DNA of 60,000 nt from Lingula anatina (taxonomy: Eukaryota; Brachiopoda; Lingulata; Lingulida; Lingulidae). The position numbers were made by a program, and so were the translations under genes. Position 1 is the stretch's first letter. Each line of letters starts with the position of its first letter. Shown in pieces: positions 24,936 through 38,420 of the stretch. The notes beneath the pieces were generated by a model that was not told where the DNA came from, did no database searches, and was given only the letters and a program-made list of their open reading frames with translations. The stretch lies in contig NW_019775103.1 of assembly GCF_001039355.2 (NCBI RefSeq), forward strand, positions 76,920-136,919. The letters run 5' to 3'.

Positions 24936-27176
24936 CTAGAAGGAGTAATTAGATAGGAAGAAACGTTGAAGCAAGGCACGATCGAGACCAAGACTTAGGC
25001 TACATGTAAACTGTTAGTTTCAAGTTCCTAAAATTTAAGTAGGGAAGCTTGTTGTTGGGAGAAAACAGATGCCAGAGAATCACATAGCAAATTCCTCAGC
25101 AGCAGTTATTTCGATACAAAAAAGAAAATGCAAGTCGCCGGAAAGGAAAAGGTGACGCAAGAACAACAACCCTGCCTACTAGTCCTACTATCTAATATGC
25201 TAGTTCATAGCATATTTTAATAACATAGCCCAAAAGAATTTGACTGTGGTGATTGGCATTTTTTGACATATAAGTAAGCTCAAGACCTGAGAAGTTAAAT
25301 AGAGATGTGATTTAAAGAGTACCATTTTGCCAGACTATGCTGTACTTAGCAGTAAATGTGTGGCAGATGACAAATAAATAAATACACAAACACGTATAGA
25401 TAATTTTGGGAATATTAATGGCAGACTTAAAGGCATTTTTTCAATAAAAAACAGATTAGGGCGTAATTTGTATAAAACCCTTCAAATTTAAGCTTCAGTA
25501 GTCTTCAGAAAGTGTCCGTTATTACAGCAATTTGAGTTATAATATGATATCTTCACAGAATCATTGATCAACCAAACAGGAAAGGTTCAAAATGTATTTT
25601 AAAACGTTTATGACCAAAGACACGAGAAGTATTTCAGAATTTATGAAAAACTCTCCTTTTTAACCTGTTGTAAAAGAAGGCTGGTATTCTACTTCAGTGT
25701 AATTTTTTTCTTGCTCTTTATCGTTTAATAGATATTAATGATCATCAATGTCCAAAGGTTAATATCTCACAATAAAGACGGATGGCTAGGTTAATGCCAA
25801 TATCCTGCGGTGCCGGATGAAGCATTCTGGGGATGAAATGTGACCGGAAAAGGAGAATGGTCTTAATGATTTTTTTCACCACGTTGCTCAGGCAAAGGAA
25901 GTAATGTGCCGTGATTTGAAAAAATTAATCTCAGTTATAGACATATCCTCCCAGGACACTTGGGCATGGCTTGGGACATGGATCCATGAATCAAAGAATT
26001 CATAAATCATCATGGACTGATGGGCTCTAACAATCTTATTCCCAAACGAATTACCGTGTGGGGCTATTGTGACCTCCTAAAGCATGATGATCTATGTTGT
26101 CCCTATGTATTTTTACTCTACAAGTAACCTAGACTTTAAAGTCGAACGGTGGCTCTTCGAAGACTGCTTTCTTACAGTTGGCATTATAGAATCACACGCT
26201 GACACAATGCCCCTACCCCTTCTGACTAATCTACCCCAAACAAAATGGCGGAAACAGCCCTTAATCAGATGGGTAAAAAAGACTAATCTGGGTCTTTCAG
26301 TAGAGCTCCAAGTGGACAAAACGCACACATACATGAATACAGGTCTATTTGCCATTATTTTTTAATGCTTCTTAAAGTACACACAAGATAATGCTCTTCA
26401 TTTTAACTCTGCTTGAAATGGGTGTTTTGGGCATCTATACATCAATGCAAATGTGGCCATTCACTGCAAGAATTCACTGCAATTCGCTGCATATTAAAAT
26501 TTGACAAGAGATGCGGTGAACGGCTGTTTCAACTGTTTCTAAATGTATACCAATAGTCTGTCTTGGCAATGGCAAAGTGCATTATTGTTTCATAAACCGT
26601 GTCCACAGTCCACCAGATAACCGTATGGCTATTCATTTAGACTGAATGGACTGTTTGAGTGCTGGTATCGAAGGTAGCCGCAATTTAGACTGACAGGTCC
26701 TTATCGGATATCAGCTTTGGTTAATCTAATGTTTCATTAACTTCATTCTGACCGTTACATTCACACCAACAGCCTTCGCGGCTCTGGAAAAGCAGTGAGC
26801 AGAATGGTAAGCTCCATTGCGTTATTGAAGTTGAACCAGATATCAGTTGCATCGGTCTGTCTCCCTTTCCAGCTCAAGGTTCTATCCTATTGCTGAGTGC
26901 TGGGAGCATAAGATAATGGAATCATGCCAAGGGATAAGTTTTATAGCGTTAACTGCTCTTTACATTATTTTATCTTTTTCATGTCTCTAGAAAGACAAAG
27001 TATGGTACAAATCTCAAACCCGAATCTGTAAATTATACGTATTACTATTATGGCGGTTTTGAAAGTTTTGTCAATGTAATTTTGGGTCTGTAATACCTTT
27101 TTTCTCATCGTCAATTCGAAATCTTCTCAGGAAGGGGAGAGCACGTTAATAATGCCGTAAAAGGCTAGGTCTATAC
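24936..27176 (-). other. Intron 3 of the cysteine-rich gene
   Basis: About 2.2 kb between exons 3 and 4. It contains an open frame at 26084-26365 (and its antisense) that matches nothing I recognise. I see no further exon with matching phase. Confidence 0.7.
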
Positions 27177-27258
27177 CTGCTAGTCCGTTGTCTGTGACAC
27201 ACACGGAGCCTTCGCAACAGTCGCTTGTTTGGAAACACCGGCTGCCTTCTTCAGAACA
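27177..27258 (-). CDS. Secreted cysteine-rich protein, exon 3 (cystine-knot-like module)
   Basis: An 82-bp exon with a TTGTTTTTCAG acceptor and a GTATAG donor. It starts in phase 0, matching the phase-0 end of exon 2, and ends in phase 1. Residues 45-71 read CSEEGSRCFQTSDCC and onward. With Cys74 from exon 4 the spacing is C-x6-C-x5-CC-x4-C-x9-C, the classic six-cysteine inhibitor-cystine-knot pattern found in many small secreted peptides and regulators. The same stretch also resembles the end of the first Dickkopf cysteine domain (C-x5-CC-x4-C). Which comparison is right needs a profile search. The exon call rests on splice sites, phase and the dense cysteine pattern. Confidence 0.82.
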
Positions 27259-28329
27259 CTGAAAAACAAAGAATAAAATTGAAAAATTAAAGTTATATTA
27301 ATTAATCAGATGGCATTGATTATTTGTACGTAACTAAGGAGATGATATTCTCACCATATTATGCTAAAGGATGACTGAATTAAAGCAATCCCTCATCATG
27401 CAAATACGGATCACCATCGCATGACTGTCATTTGGAATCTAAATAGAGCATTGCCAAACAACACATTTGAGGTTAATAACAGGTTACGTTAGTTCTGAGT
27501 CAATTGCATTACAGTAATTGCAGCTGTAATGGTTTAAAGGACAAATTGCTGTTTAAGTTGTATTTTTGTTGAAATAAATGTTAGCTATGTGTTATAATGA
27601 CACCCATGGAAATAAAGGTAAAAAAAGTTTTTAAAAATAAGCTGAAACCAATTTTTATCAAACTCTACTCAAAAATACCAATCTGTAAAGATGATGATGG
27701 AAACAGAAAATTATAATGTATAATTATTATGTTATGTACATGCAACAATATGTATCATAATCCTCTATTTTGGAATCAGAATATTTTACATTGACTATGG
27801 GACAAAAAGTAATATTCATAAAAATAAAGAAATATACTTTGCACATCATGGGCATTAATTTCCCCAGAGTATTGGTAAAGTGTTACCAGTTTGTCACTGT
27901 CAATGGCTGTATACTTAGTTTACGTGGAGAAGAAACGTAAAAATGTCATTAAATAACTGTACAACATGCATGGCCGTCGTTCCTCAATGAAATCAAATGC
28001 ATGGATATTGACATGTCAGACATCTGGGAACATTCTCAACAATCCCTGCGTAATTAAGCCGTCCTCACCTAATTGAGACTTTAGATCGATCCGCGACTAT
28101 TTATCAAGGCACATGTTATTCTTTAGTTATTAAGACGACCGTTAATGACCTTAATTATCTTTAATCTCTAAAGACAGCGGCGCCTGAATATTTCATAGAT
28201 GCAAATGTATTAGCTGGGGGTACAATGATCACTGAAGTTATTGTATGAAAGTGTGTGTTTTAAGGGCGGTCTATAAAATGAGCGCGAGTCGTATGCTGCA
28301 TTTGTGCTTGTGCAAAATTAAGATAGAAA

Positions 28330-30178
28330 GGGAATTCATACAACCAAGAAAATGCATCATAACTGGTTTGAATTGAAAATGGTTGGGGGACACTTTTCTT
28401 ACCCTGAACCTTTATATCCTTATCGGCTCTGGAGCGAACGGGCATAGCCTGGCCGTTCTTCCGTCGTACCGCCCAATAGGGTCAAGCAAGTATTCTTCTG
28501 TGTGACTTCTAACATTATGCGCTGTGTTAGCATCTGAAACTCTATCACAGTCTTTTGCCACGGGGACGATGAATCAAACCTCTATCTTTGTTATTATCAA
28601 GATCACACAGACAAGCCTTATCGCTTCATTGGTTTTACTGCTGCCCACCATGCTTTAAATTAGTATTACCAAAGTTGAGCTAACAACGATGAAGAATGTG
28701 AGATTTCCCAAAAGAAATACCAATTATTCATAGAGTGGGACTACCAAGTTAGGAACCTCTACCGTTATGTTATCACTCGTTATTGGGATTAAGTAAAGAG
28801 CACATTTTGGAATAAAATGTCTATGTTGGGTTCTGGCAGATAAAAAGCAAGAGACGTTAATTGTTGGAGGGAAGTTGGCATAAAAAGGTCTAATGATTTT
28901 TTTCATGCAGAAAGTAGCATAAATCCAATGCCTGTGAATGATGCAGATCCATACCATTTCTCAACGGGTAATTTGAAATTACAAACAATTAGTATCATGA
29001 AAATGACGTACAGGTTTTTCTTTTCGCGATGAAATCCTAATATCTACAATGTCACTGGCAAAGTTAATATTTGCAAAGGTATCAGGAACTTTGTATTGAC
29101 AACGGCATGGATGGCCAAACAATGAAAACAAAGCATCTTCCGGGGAAGCAACTGTTGTAATTCACATCGTTTTGTGGGTTATATCGAGGTTAGATGAAGA
29201 CAAATTTCCCGGTGGGGCAAATTGCACTTAATTTAGCACGGGCGACGCCTGTGCCTTTGTCTAAAAATTGGATAGAACTTTAAAATTTATGACTTGGACA
29301 AATGGCATCGTTCTGAACTAATGTTTTATATAGATCTCGTGGGTGTTAACTTGTTATTCGTGCTAACTATTGGCATGTGTTTATCACCTTTGTATATACA
29401 AATTAATTATGCACTGTTGATGTTGGTTCCTGGACGTTGTGCCGGATAGATAAATATGGCTTATGTCCTCCGAAGCTCAAAGTTAAATACGGCATTGTGT
29501 TTGCTCCGCTTGTTGCCAAATTTACCAATTCCATTTAGGTTTGAAGGCAATCGACATGCCAAGTTACATATTCCCTTTCGTTTCATTATATAGAAACGTA
29601 TGCATAGGAACAACGCCTTTTTGATAATCAAGTAAAAATAACTGATTTCCGTGTAACTGAAATATAGCCATTTTGATACCTCTTATGATGGGATAGAAAT
29701 TCTGGGATAGGGTCAATTTTCATGAACGATCAATTTTATCTATCAGCAATGTCAAGATATCGCCGCCTAAAGGGTTACATTACAGTTGTCTAGTTAATGT
29801 GTATATTTTATTTGACTAATAAAATTGTGACTAATAAATAATGACAACCATAAGGATAATACCTTGGCAACGCCAATCATCTTGTAAACATTCGCATATC
29901 ACTCGCTGATTGTAATAGGCAGATGGTTTAGCGTCCATCGTACTTAATTATCACCATAATGACTGTAGTGCGTGCTTTTTTTAATGTCACAGAGATACAT
30001 ATCTGTAAAGTTGTTAACAGAGTAATGTTACATTACGCATGTCACTATGCTCTAATTAGGAAATTATTCAAAAGATTCTCTTCGGTACTGCTCGTACAAA
30101 TAGAATAAAAAAATCTCATTGAGAGGAATCTGATGTCCACGTTTAATGGAGGCAATCTCCAATTATGATTGAAAATCA
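28330..30178 (+). repeat. Partial copy 1 of the 9-kb duplicated block
   Basis: Begins at GGGAATTCATACAACC and matches the start of copies 2 and 3 until the N at 30179. It continues unique sequence on its left. Base by base it is closer to copy 3 (I saw about five substitutions) than to copy 2, from which it differs at more sites plus indels. It lacks the 656-bp extra segment of copy 2. It therefore looks like the same haplotype as copy 3, unmerged at a contig end. Confidence 0.9.
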
Positions 30179-30766
30179 NGGAAATTCATACAACCAAGAA
30201 AATGCATCATAACTGGTTTGAATTGAAAATGGTTGGGGGACCCAACATTTCTTACCCAACTTTTCTTACCCTGAACCTTTATATCCTTATCGGCTCTGGA
30301 GCGAACGGGCATAGCCTGGCCGTTCTTCCGTCGTACCGCCCAATAGGGTCAAGCAAGTATTCTTCTGTGTGACTTCTAACATTATGCGCTGTGTTAGCAT
30401 CTGAAACTCTATCACAGTCTTTTGCCACGGGGACGATGAATCAAACCTCTATCTTTGTTATTATCAAGATCACACAGACAAGCCTTATCGCTTCATTGGT
30501 TTTACTGCTGCCCACCATGCTTTAAATGTGTATTACCAAAGTTGAGCTAACAACGATGAAGAATGTGAGATTTCCCAAAAGAAATACCAATTATTCATAG
30601 AGTGGGACTACCAAGTTAGGAACCTCTACCGTTATGTTATCACTCGTTATTGGGATTAAGTGAAGAGCACATTTTGGAATAAAATGTCTATGTTGGGTTC
30701 TGGCAGATAAAAAGCAAGAGACGTTAATTGTTGGAGGGAAGTTGGCATAAAAAGGTCTAATGATTT

Positions 30767-31422
30767 ATCGACACTGAATAAGACTCTGTGTAATTTTGTT
30801 CGATACTAGCAATGGAGCTTCTGTTCAAATTTCATTTGATTAATTCTTAAAGCTTCTTTTAGCTCCTTAAACATGGGATCCAATGTTTTTAGCTCAAAAG
30901 GAAAGATACGTCCAAGTCAGCGATAAACACGGAGACCATTATACTATTTATAAAGCACGGGATATTCGACATTGTGACTGATTTTGATTTCGTTCCTTTC
31001 AATATCTCGATAACTCCCAGGCGTAGCGTCTGAGCTGCGACAATACGCATGGAGAGTTGGATAATTTATCGCATTGCGGAAGCATGTCTACGAGGGATTC
31101 GTAGTTGACATATTGGAAGGTGTATAGTTTCACATCAAACGATGCATTTCCTGTATTTATCCTTTTTGTCTGGAAAATTTTTGACAGGTTCTATCACATT
31201 ATATCTTATTGCAACTGATCTCGGAAAAAGTTACAGATATGCTACACACGTGAGACTATGACTATTTGAAAATGACGTAAAACGGTTGACGCGTGAATAA
31301 AAAGAGTACTGTCAACACGTGACTGGGGGCATTTTCTATTAAACAAAGTGTCAGTTTTGGCCCCAATTCCTAATCTGAAAGGTACTTATTATGGTTCCCC
31401 ACAGAATGTGTACCTGTTTACC
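30767..31422. other. 656-bp insertion/deletion present only in copy 2
   Basis: Copies 1 and 3 read ...TCTAATGA followed by a run of T and CATGCAG. In copy 2 the T run is split by about 656 bases of otherwise unrelated sequence. No terminal inverted repeats or poly-A tail are visible; the flanking T run makes any target-site duplication ambiguous. It may be an insertion in one haplotype or a deletion in the other. Confidence 0.85.
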
Positions 31423-34400
31423 TTTTTCATGCAGAAAGTAGCATAAATCCAATGCCTGTGAATGATGCAGATCCATACCATTTCTCAACGGGTAATTTGA
31501 AATTACAAACAATTAGTATCATGAAAATGACGTACAGGTTTTTCTTTTCGCGATGAAATCCTAATATCTACAATGTCACTGGCAAAGTTAATATTTGCAA
31601 AGGTATCAGGAACTTTGTATTGACAACGGCATGGATGGCCAAACAATGAAAACAAAGCATCTTCCGGGGAAGCAACTGTTGTAATTCTCATCGTTTTGTG
31701 GGTTATATCGAGGTTAGATGAAGACAAATTTCCCGGTGGGGCAAATTGCACTTAATTTAGCACGGGCGACGCCTGTGCCTTTGTCTAAAAATTGGATAGA
31801 ACTTTAAAATTTATGACTTGGACAAATGGCATCGTTCTGAACTAATGTTTTATATAGATCTCGTGGGTGTTAACTTGTTATTCGTGCTAACTATTGGCAT
31901 GTGTTTATCACCTTTGTATATACAAATTAATTATGCACTGTTGATGTTGGTTCCTGGACGTTGTGCCGGATAGATAAATATGGCTTATGTCCCCCGAAGC
32001 TCAAAGTTAAATACGGCATTGTGTTTGCTCCGCTTGTTGCCAAATTTACCAATTCCATTTAGGTTTGAAGGCAATCGACATGCCAAGTTACATATTCCCT
32101 TTCGTTTCATTATATAGAAACGTATGCATAGGAACAACGCCTTTTTGATAATCAAGTAAAAATAACTGATTTCCGTGTAACTGAAATATAGCCATTTTGA
32201 TACCTTTTATGATGGGATAGAAATTCTGGGATAGGGTCAATTTTCATGAACGATCAATTTTATCTATCAGCAATGTCAAGTATCGCCGCCTAAAGGGTTA
32301 CATTACAGTTGTCTAGTTAATGTGTATATTTTATTTGACTAATAAAATTGTGACTAATAAATAATGACAACCATAAGGATAATACCTTGGCAACGCCAAG
32401 CATCTTGTAAACATTCGCATATCACTCGCTGATTGTAATAGGCAGATGGTTTAGCGTCCATCGTACTTAATTATCACCATAATGACTGTAGTGCGTGCTT
32501 TTTTTAATGTCACAGAGATACATATCTGTAAAGTTGTTCACAGAGTAATGTTACATTACGCATGTCACTATGCTCTAATTAGGAAATTATTCAAAAGATT
32601 CTCTTCGGTACTGCTCGTACAAATAGAATAAAAAAATCTCATTGAGAGGAATCTGATGTCCACGTTTAATGGAGGCAATCTCCAATTATGATTGAAAATC
32701 ATTTAAATCGCTATCATGTACGTCAAAAATAAGTGACAAAACGTTAAAGATGCATATGAAGCAAATTGGCATGTCAATCATTGCAACCAAAGCTGACTTA
32801 GTGTCATCATATAGCTTCATACAGCATAACTAAAAGAAGTATCAATGGCTATCGTTTCATATTCTCGAAAAATGATATTTGAACAGATCTTGCCTGCTCT
32901 GTTTATGGGCTACATTTATAACCCGTGTCCGATTAAAATAGATAAAACAGTAACTTTATGTGGTAGTCAGTGCAATCCTGAAACCGGTGGACGTCATCAC
33001 CTGGACTATTCATCTACGATGCACTTAAACAATACGTGCAATTATGCAGTATGGGTTTCTAAAGCCAGTTCAAAGAACGGCGACGTCAAAGTCAAATGTA
33101 GAAATAGTAAGCTCAATACAGAATTAAATTTACATGAGAAGGTTATTAACCACCGCCAGCTAATTACCAAGAACGTGCCCAGACATGATATTTACAACTC
33201 TTTCCCATTGTGTGCACTGCGCATTGATTGGCAAGATATGATATATGACATTTTAAACCAGTTCTTAATTACTCCTAATTGTGTTGCTTCTCTAAACATG
33301 CGGTTTCCAAGACGTGGTATTTAATTTGTAAGGGTGGCGCGAGACCCAATGCACTGAACTGATAAACGTTATTTCTGGAATATGTGCATTGCTACTACAA
33401 AATAAATCCCCCAATGTTAGTTGTAGTTGATTCATTCTGTGCACAGCCATTTGACTAACTAGCCATTATTCATTGCCTACGCGCATCATAAGCATTCCTT
33501 AAAGTAAAAAAAAAGGATTTAAGACTAATGGATACATTACACAATATTATGTGCATTTAACTTACTTCCGGTTTTAGTTTTCACAAGAGCGTAACATAAA
33601 ATGTTTTAATCAAGTGCCATTAATACAAAAAAGTCAAGCACTAAAATACTTATATTTTTAGAAATCCCCAGAAAGCGGTGTTTGCATTTGGATATCAAAT
33701 TCCATCGGAATAAAAGGCATCATGATTAATTCTAACGTGAAGATCGATACCATCAAGATACAATTTCGATTAAAAATGTCCCTTGTGCACCAACTAAGTC
33801 CTTCAAGAAAGTAGTCGATATGTGCATTCCGATAGAAAAAAATTATTGAAATGCTATATGCTCTTTATTATGTATCCCTGTACCCAACAGAGAAAATGCG
33901 ATGTTCTCTGTACTAGAGGGGCTGCGTTAAGGCAAAAAATATGAGTGTTCACTGTCATATGCACAGACTTCCATTTGTATATGAGTCAAAGTATTTTATC
34001 ATATTGGTATGTAAACGTAGGGGAAATATGAGGTATCTTTTGCCGTAATTCCAACTGTATTTTTTAACAGTTTGACGAAATACACATCTATGCATTTGAT
34101 AAACGACTTGACAAGCGGGGCAATATTTTTATTATTTTATTGGTCGGAAGGACAGTGAGTGTTACCATTATATCTAATGAGGTAAAAGATATAACTGGCA
34201 TAGAACCATCTCATCGCTTTAACGCAATTGTTCACATGATAAATTAAGAAGAAATAGTTATTTGCTGCTGTCATCTTGACACTTTTCTGTGCCATATACT
34301 TATACGTACCGTTCATCATGGCATAACTTTTATTAAAATACATTGAAGGTGAAAATCTATACTCATGCATAACAACACAATGGTGTCACGGCCAATCAAT

Positions 34401-37400
34401 GCCAACTACAACAACTTATTCTCCCGGTAATACAATGTACTCGAGTATTTATTACTGACCCATCGCTAATGACAGTGGTTTAGAATCGGTAAGAGGTCTC
34501 GGGGGAGACGTGGCTGATGTGCAAGTAACCAGAATTACGACTGTTTATGTGGAAGGCAATCATCATGTGTCTGTTATAAGACCTCAAATACATCTTCTTA
34601 AAATGTCATCGGTGGCATACTGTGTACATTTTCTCATCGTAAATCCAACCCAGAACAATCAAAGCAAGGCATGCTACGGCGGATTCAAAGAACGATTTCC
34701 TACATAGAATTTCGGACAAATGTTATGCACCTTACAGGTGGGGGGATAATTTCAAGGGCAAAGCAAAATTGCCCAAAATTGCAATAGATTTTCAAGTCAT
34801 GTTTTGCACTGAGGGTTTGCTGCGAGCGACGAGGAAATCATTTATTTTTAAACGCGTTCCCCTCCCTTTGGGTTATAAGAACTCAAGTTACTTTTTTTTA
34901 TTTACATAATTAATGTATTTGACGGTTTCCAATCTTTAATGTTTAAATACACTACTCTATGTACACATGTGTCCCACGCACAAAGAATAAAATAACTATG
35001 GCGGAAACAGAGACGTTTGGATGACATCTGTGCATTTTCAAAGCCGTTTTGTACACTCACGTCTTGCGTTTCTCTAATGTTACAACTGAAGGAGTCATTC
35101 CTATTTCTAGCCATTAATTACTTCCGTTATATCAGCAGGGTACACGTTATTTTGTAGAATTTGTCTTTGTACTATCACGTCAGTTACTTGTACGAGGTTA
35201 CTAATTACCAATCAATACTATGGATCAAACAATATCATTCAATTGTCTCTAGCGCGTGGCACACCATCTGAAGCATCTTAAGTTCTGATTACTTGTTACT
35301 TGAATCTGATCACGAGGGTGGATTTTCAATTAATGGATTCCATCACTTTGGCATAATTGCAACTTCAATATGAAAAGGGGTTTTCTTCAGGAAACCAGAT
35401 CTATAATACGAATGGTCAATTTGCGCATGCTGATGCTTTCAATTTCCACCAAAATTAATAAAAATCGATAATAATCAACTTAATTACCACGTCAGATTTT
35501 TATTGGAGCTGATTTTATTATTTTTCTGTGTTAATCAGCGCCTGGTTCAAGTGTATTCGGTGCATTGCTGCACAAATTTTATCAAAATGGCCAATCCAAT
35601 GGGCGTTCCAATCGAGTCAAAAACATTGCATATATATGATGTGAAATATATTCTGCTCTTTAAAGCAAAACGAATGTGTCGATAATCTGGATAATCATAA
35701 TACGGAGGATTATCGTGTCAGGGTTTGTCAAGTGCCAGCTAGTGGAAATGTTCACATGAGAGAACAATGTTGGTCATGAACTAGTATGTATAAATACCCA
35801 GAATGTAAGTTATGGATCCCAAAACTGGTACTTTAATCAATAGATATCTCAATGGGGTATTGAGTTTGAAAGTGACCTTAAAAGCATAGTTTCAACAAAA
35901 AACAGCCACAGCTATCTTGAAATCCCATTATAGTGTTCTGGTTTCAACGTGTTGTGCATAATTCTAACTTCCGTGTGGTAAAGTACCACATTTGTATCTG
36001 TCTAGATTGATAGCGGCTTTGAACTAAAATTTTCAACAAGCGTACACTCGACGTCGGCTGGTTTTCTAGTTAATAGTAAAATCATTTTACCCCGATAAGA
36101 AACAGAAAACAATACCATCTGGATAACTCATCATTCAATATTGTCCGGTCTCTTATTGCCTCCATTATTTTACAATGCATGTACGTGTATGGTGGTCAAT
36201 ATCAACTGTCCCGTTTGTAATCTGTACCTAAATGGTGGAACATCGTTTTCAGAAATATGCAGCAGGTTCTTTTGACTGGGAGTGGGAGCTCCTTATCAAC
36301 AATGAGTCAGGTTCTTGATATTGTCGTTTCCCTAGAATATTGACATTTTTGCATTTTCGGAAACTGATGCTGAAAGTTCGTTCCTGGATTTTTTTTTTCT
36401 TTTCAATTGTGTAAACAAGAAAAGTTTTACGAACACAGTAATTTGCGTTTTCTGTATTGGCAATATTTGTACCCATGGCACCTGTACCACTGAGTGATTA
36501 TTGCCAGCACAAAATTATTTAATTTGCTGTTACATGTACTGGGACACCATCTTCCGTCAAAAACCACAGGGGTAATATGTGCATGTAGCCTCTATTCGTG
36601 TTCGCGTGACTGAAATAATGAAATGTGTACCTCACCGATAGAGGTCCCAGAAGACATTCTGTGCCAATAATGTCCATTACGATCGCTCCATTGCAACTAA
36701 AGCGCTAAATCCAGGTCTGTAACTAACTTAACCTGGGCAGATTGCACGGCCAATTCCCTGTGCGTTGCAATACTCTTGTACCTTTAATGTGCAACCTTTC
36801 ACAACAGCCATTAAATTACTGCCAGTCTGTTTTAAACTTACTTACTGAATTTAGGATGCAGTGTGGGAGATAAGGACGGGGTACATGCAGCTAATAAACT
36901 TTCTAAAACGCTAATCGCAAACATATTCCAGCGTTAGGCTAAGGGTATTTGAAGCTTATCGTTCATTTGGGAAATTTTATTGTTTCTGCGTATGGTTTGA
37001 CAAGTTTGGCCACTGCAAAGTTAGCACTTTAAAAAAATAAGCCAAGAGACAAACGAACATCCTTTGCATGTGTTCATCCTATAACTACAGTAAGCGGGAG
37101 AAAATTGTAAAAGGTTTAATAACAAACATATTAGACATTAATGTAATGTACATGAAATTTTCAAGTCCATCTACTCGTGAGGGCCATTTAACTCTCTTTG
37201 TACTGTCGGAGCACATCACTCAATGATTGCTGTGGAAATGTGAATACTCTAGGAAAATGGCCACAAACGGTGTTTCAAGGATTTACAAAGTTTGGATTGA
37301 ATGCTGCATCTAAATCACTGCCTGTGTTCAAAGCACTTGGCAATTCTGTTTATATTCATATCGGATTTCACCTTTTTTCAGCTGTTGGTACGTCTAAGGC

Positions 37401-38348
37401 CATTGGAACCGTGTGATTTTTGGAAAAAACTATCGCCAATTAATCAATTGCATATAGCTAGTATTTTTGGACAATGGGTTCTGTTCCATGCAGATAACAT
37501 CTGGTTTTGTCCCATACTAGTTATTTACCTAGTGGGCGTTTGGACAAAACTGCTTTGGTGCTCAGGTGGTTCTACGAATAAAAATTCCATTACGAATCGT
37601 TAAGTCAAATACCATACAAAGCTGACTCTGTGGGGTGTTTACATTTTCTATTTTTTATTAAATATCTTGACAGAGGGTACACTACATGTGTTATTTGGAC
37701 CTTGGCAAAAACTACATGCATCTTATGTGAGTAGCACGAAATATTAAATTTAAACTGCGCTATTTGATTTACATCATAAAAAAAGCGTATGTCAGGCCCC
37801 AAAAAACAATATAATATGACATATACCGAATATGGCTATATGCCAAGACACGCTCCTGATGCACATTAGGACGATTTGGATTAAAAAGAATAATCGTAAT
37901 CACATCCTGTTTACAAAAAAAGCTGAGATCCTGTTGGACTCTCAATGTTGTTATCCCCAGGAGAGAATGCGGAAACATCAATTAAACAGTCAGACAACTT
38001 AGATTTAACTGTGGTTTTATTTAATAATGAGACAGTACCAACCGACATTGTTTTGGTGTGGCTTATACTGTTTACAGTCAAAAACTTTTGTCCAAAGATT
38101 TATAAACAGATTTTTTCTGGTCTATTGGAAAGCATGTAGTTTCACAAGGATTGGTATTTAAGATTGTCAAATAAGACAGATTTCTCAAGTTTTTGTGGCT
38201 GGCCACAAACATTTTATTTTTCCAGACAAAGACTTGTCTGGAATGTATACGGACGCAAACACAAGTACTTATCTAATAGTTCTCTGTACTAAGACGTGTA
38301 TATGAGGGAATATTCAATGTTAATTTTGTGAGGGATTAATAAAAAAAA

Positions 38349-38420
38349 AGCTGTTGTGAGATGTAACCATGTCAAACAACTTCCACGGGGGTCGTGAGTT
38401 CTTGCTCGGTTGGGGAAGTT
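38349..38420 (+). repeat. Possible tRNA-derived SINE remnant (copy 2)
   Basis: A stretch ending GGGGGTCGTGAGTTCTTGCTCGG resembles the B-box half of tRNA-derived SINEs (GGTCGTGAGTTC...). A GTTTT-repeat tail follows. No clear A box is seen, so the call is weak. The same stretch occurs in the third block copy. Confidence 0.3.
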
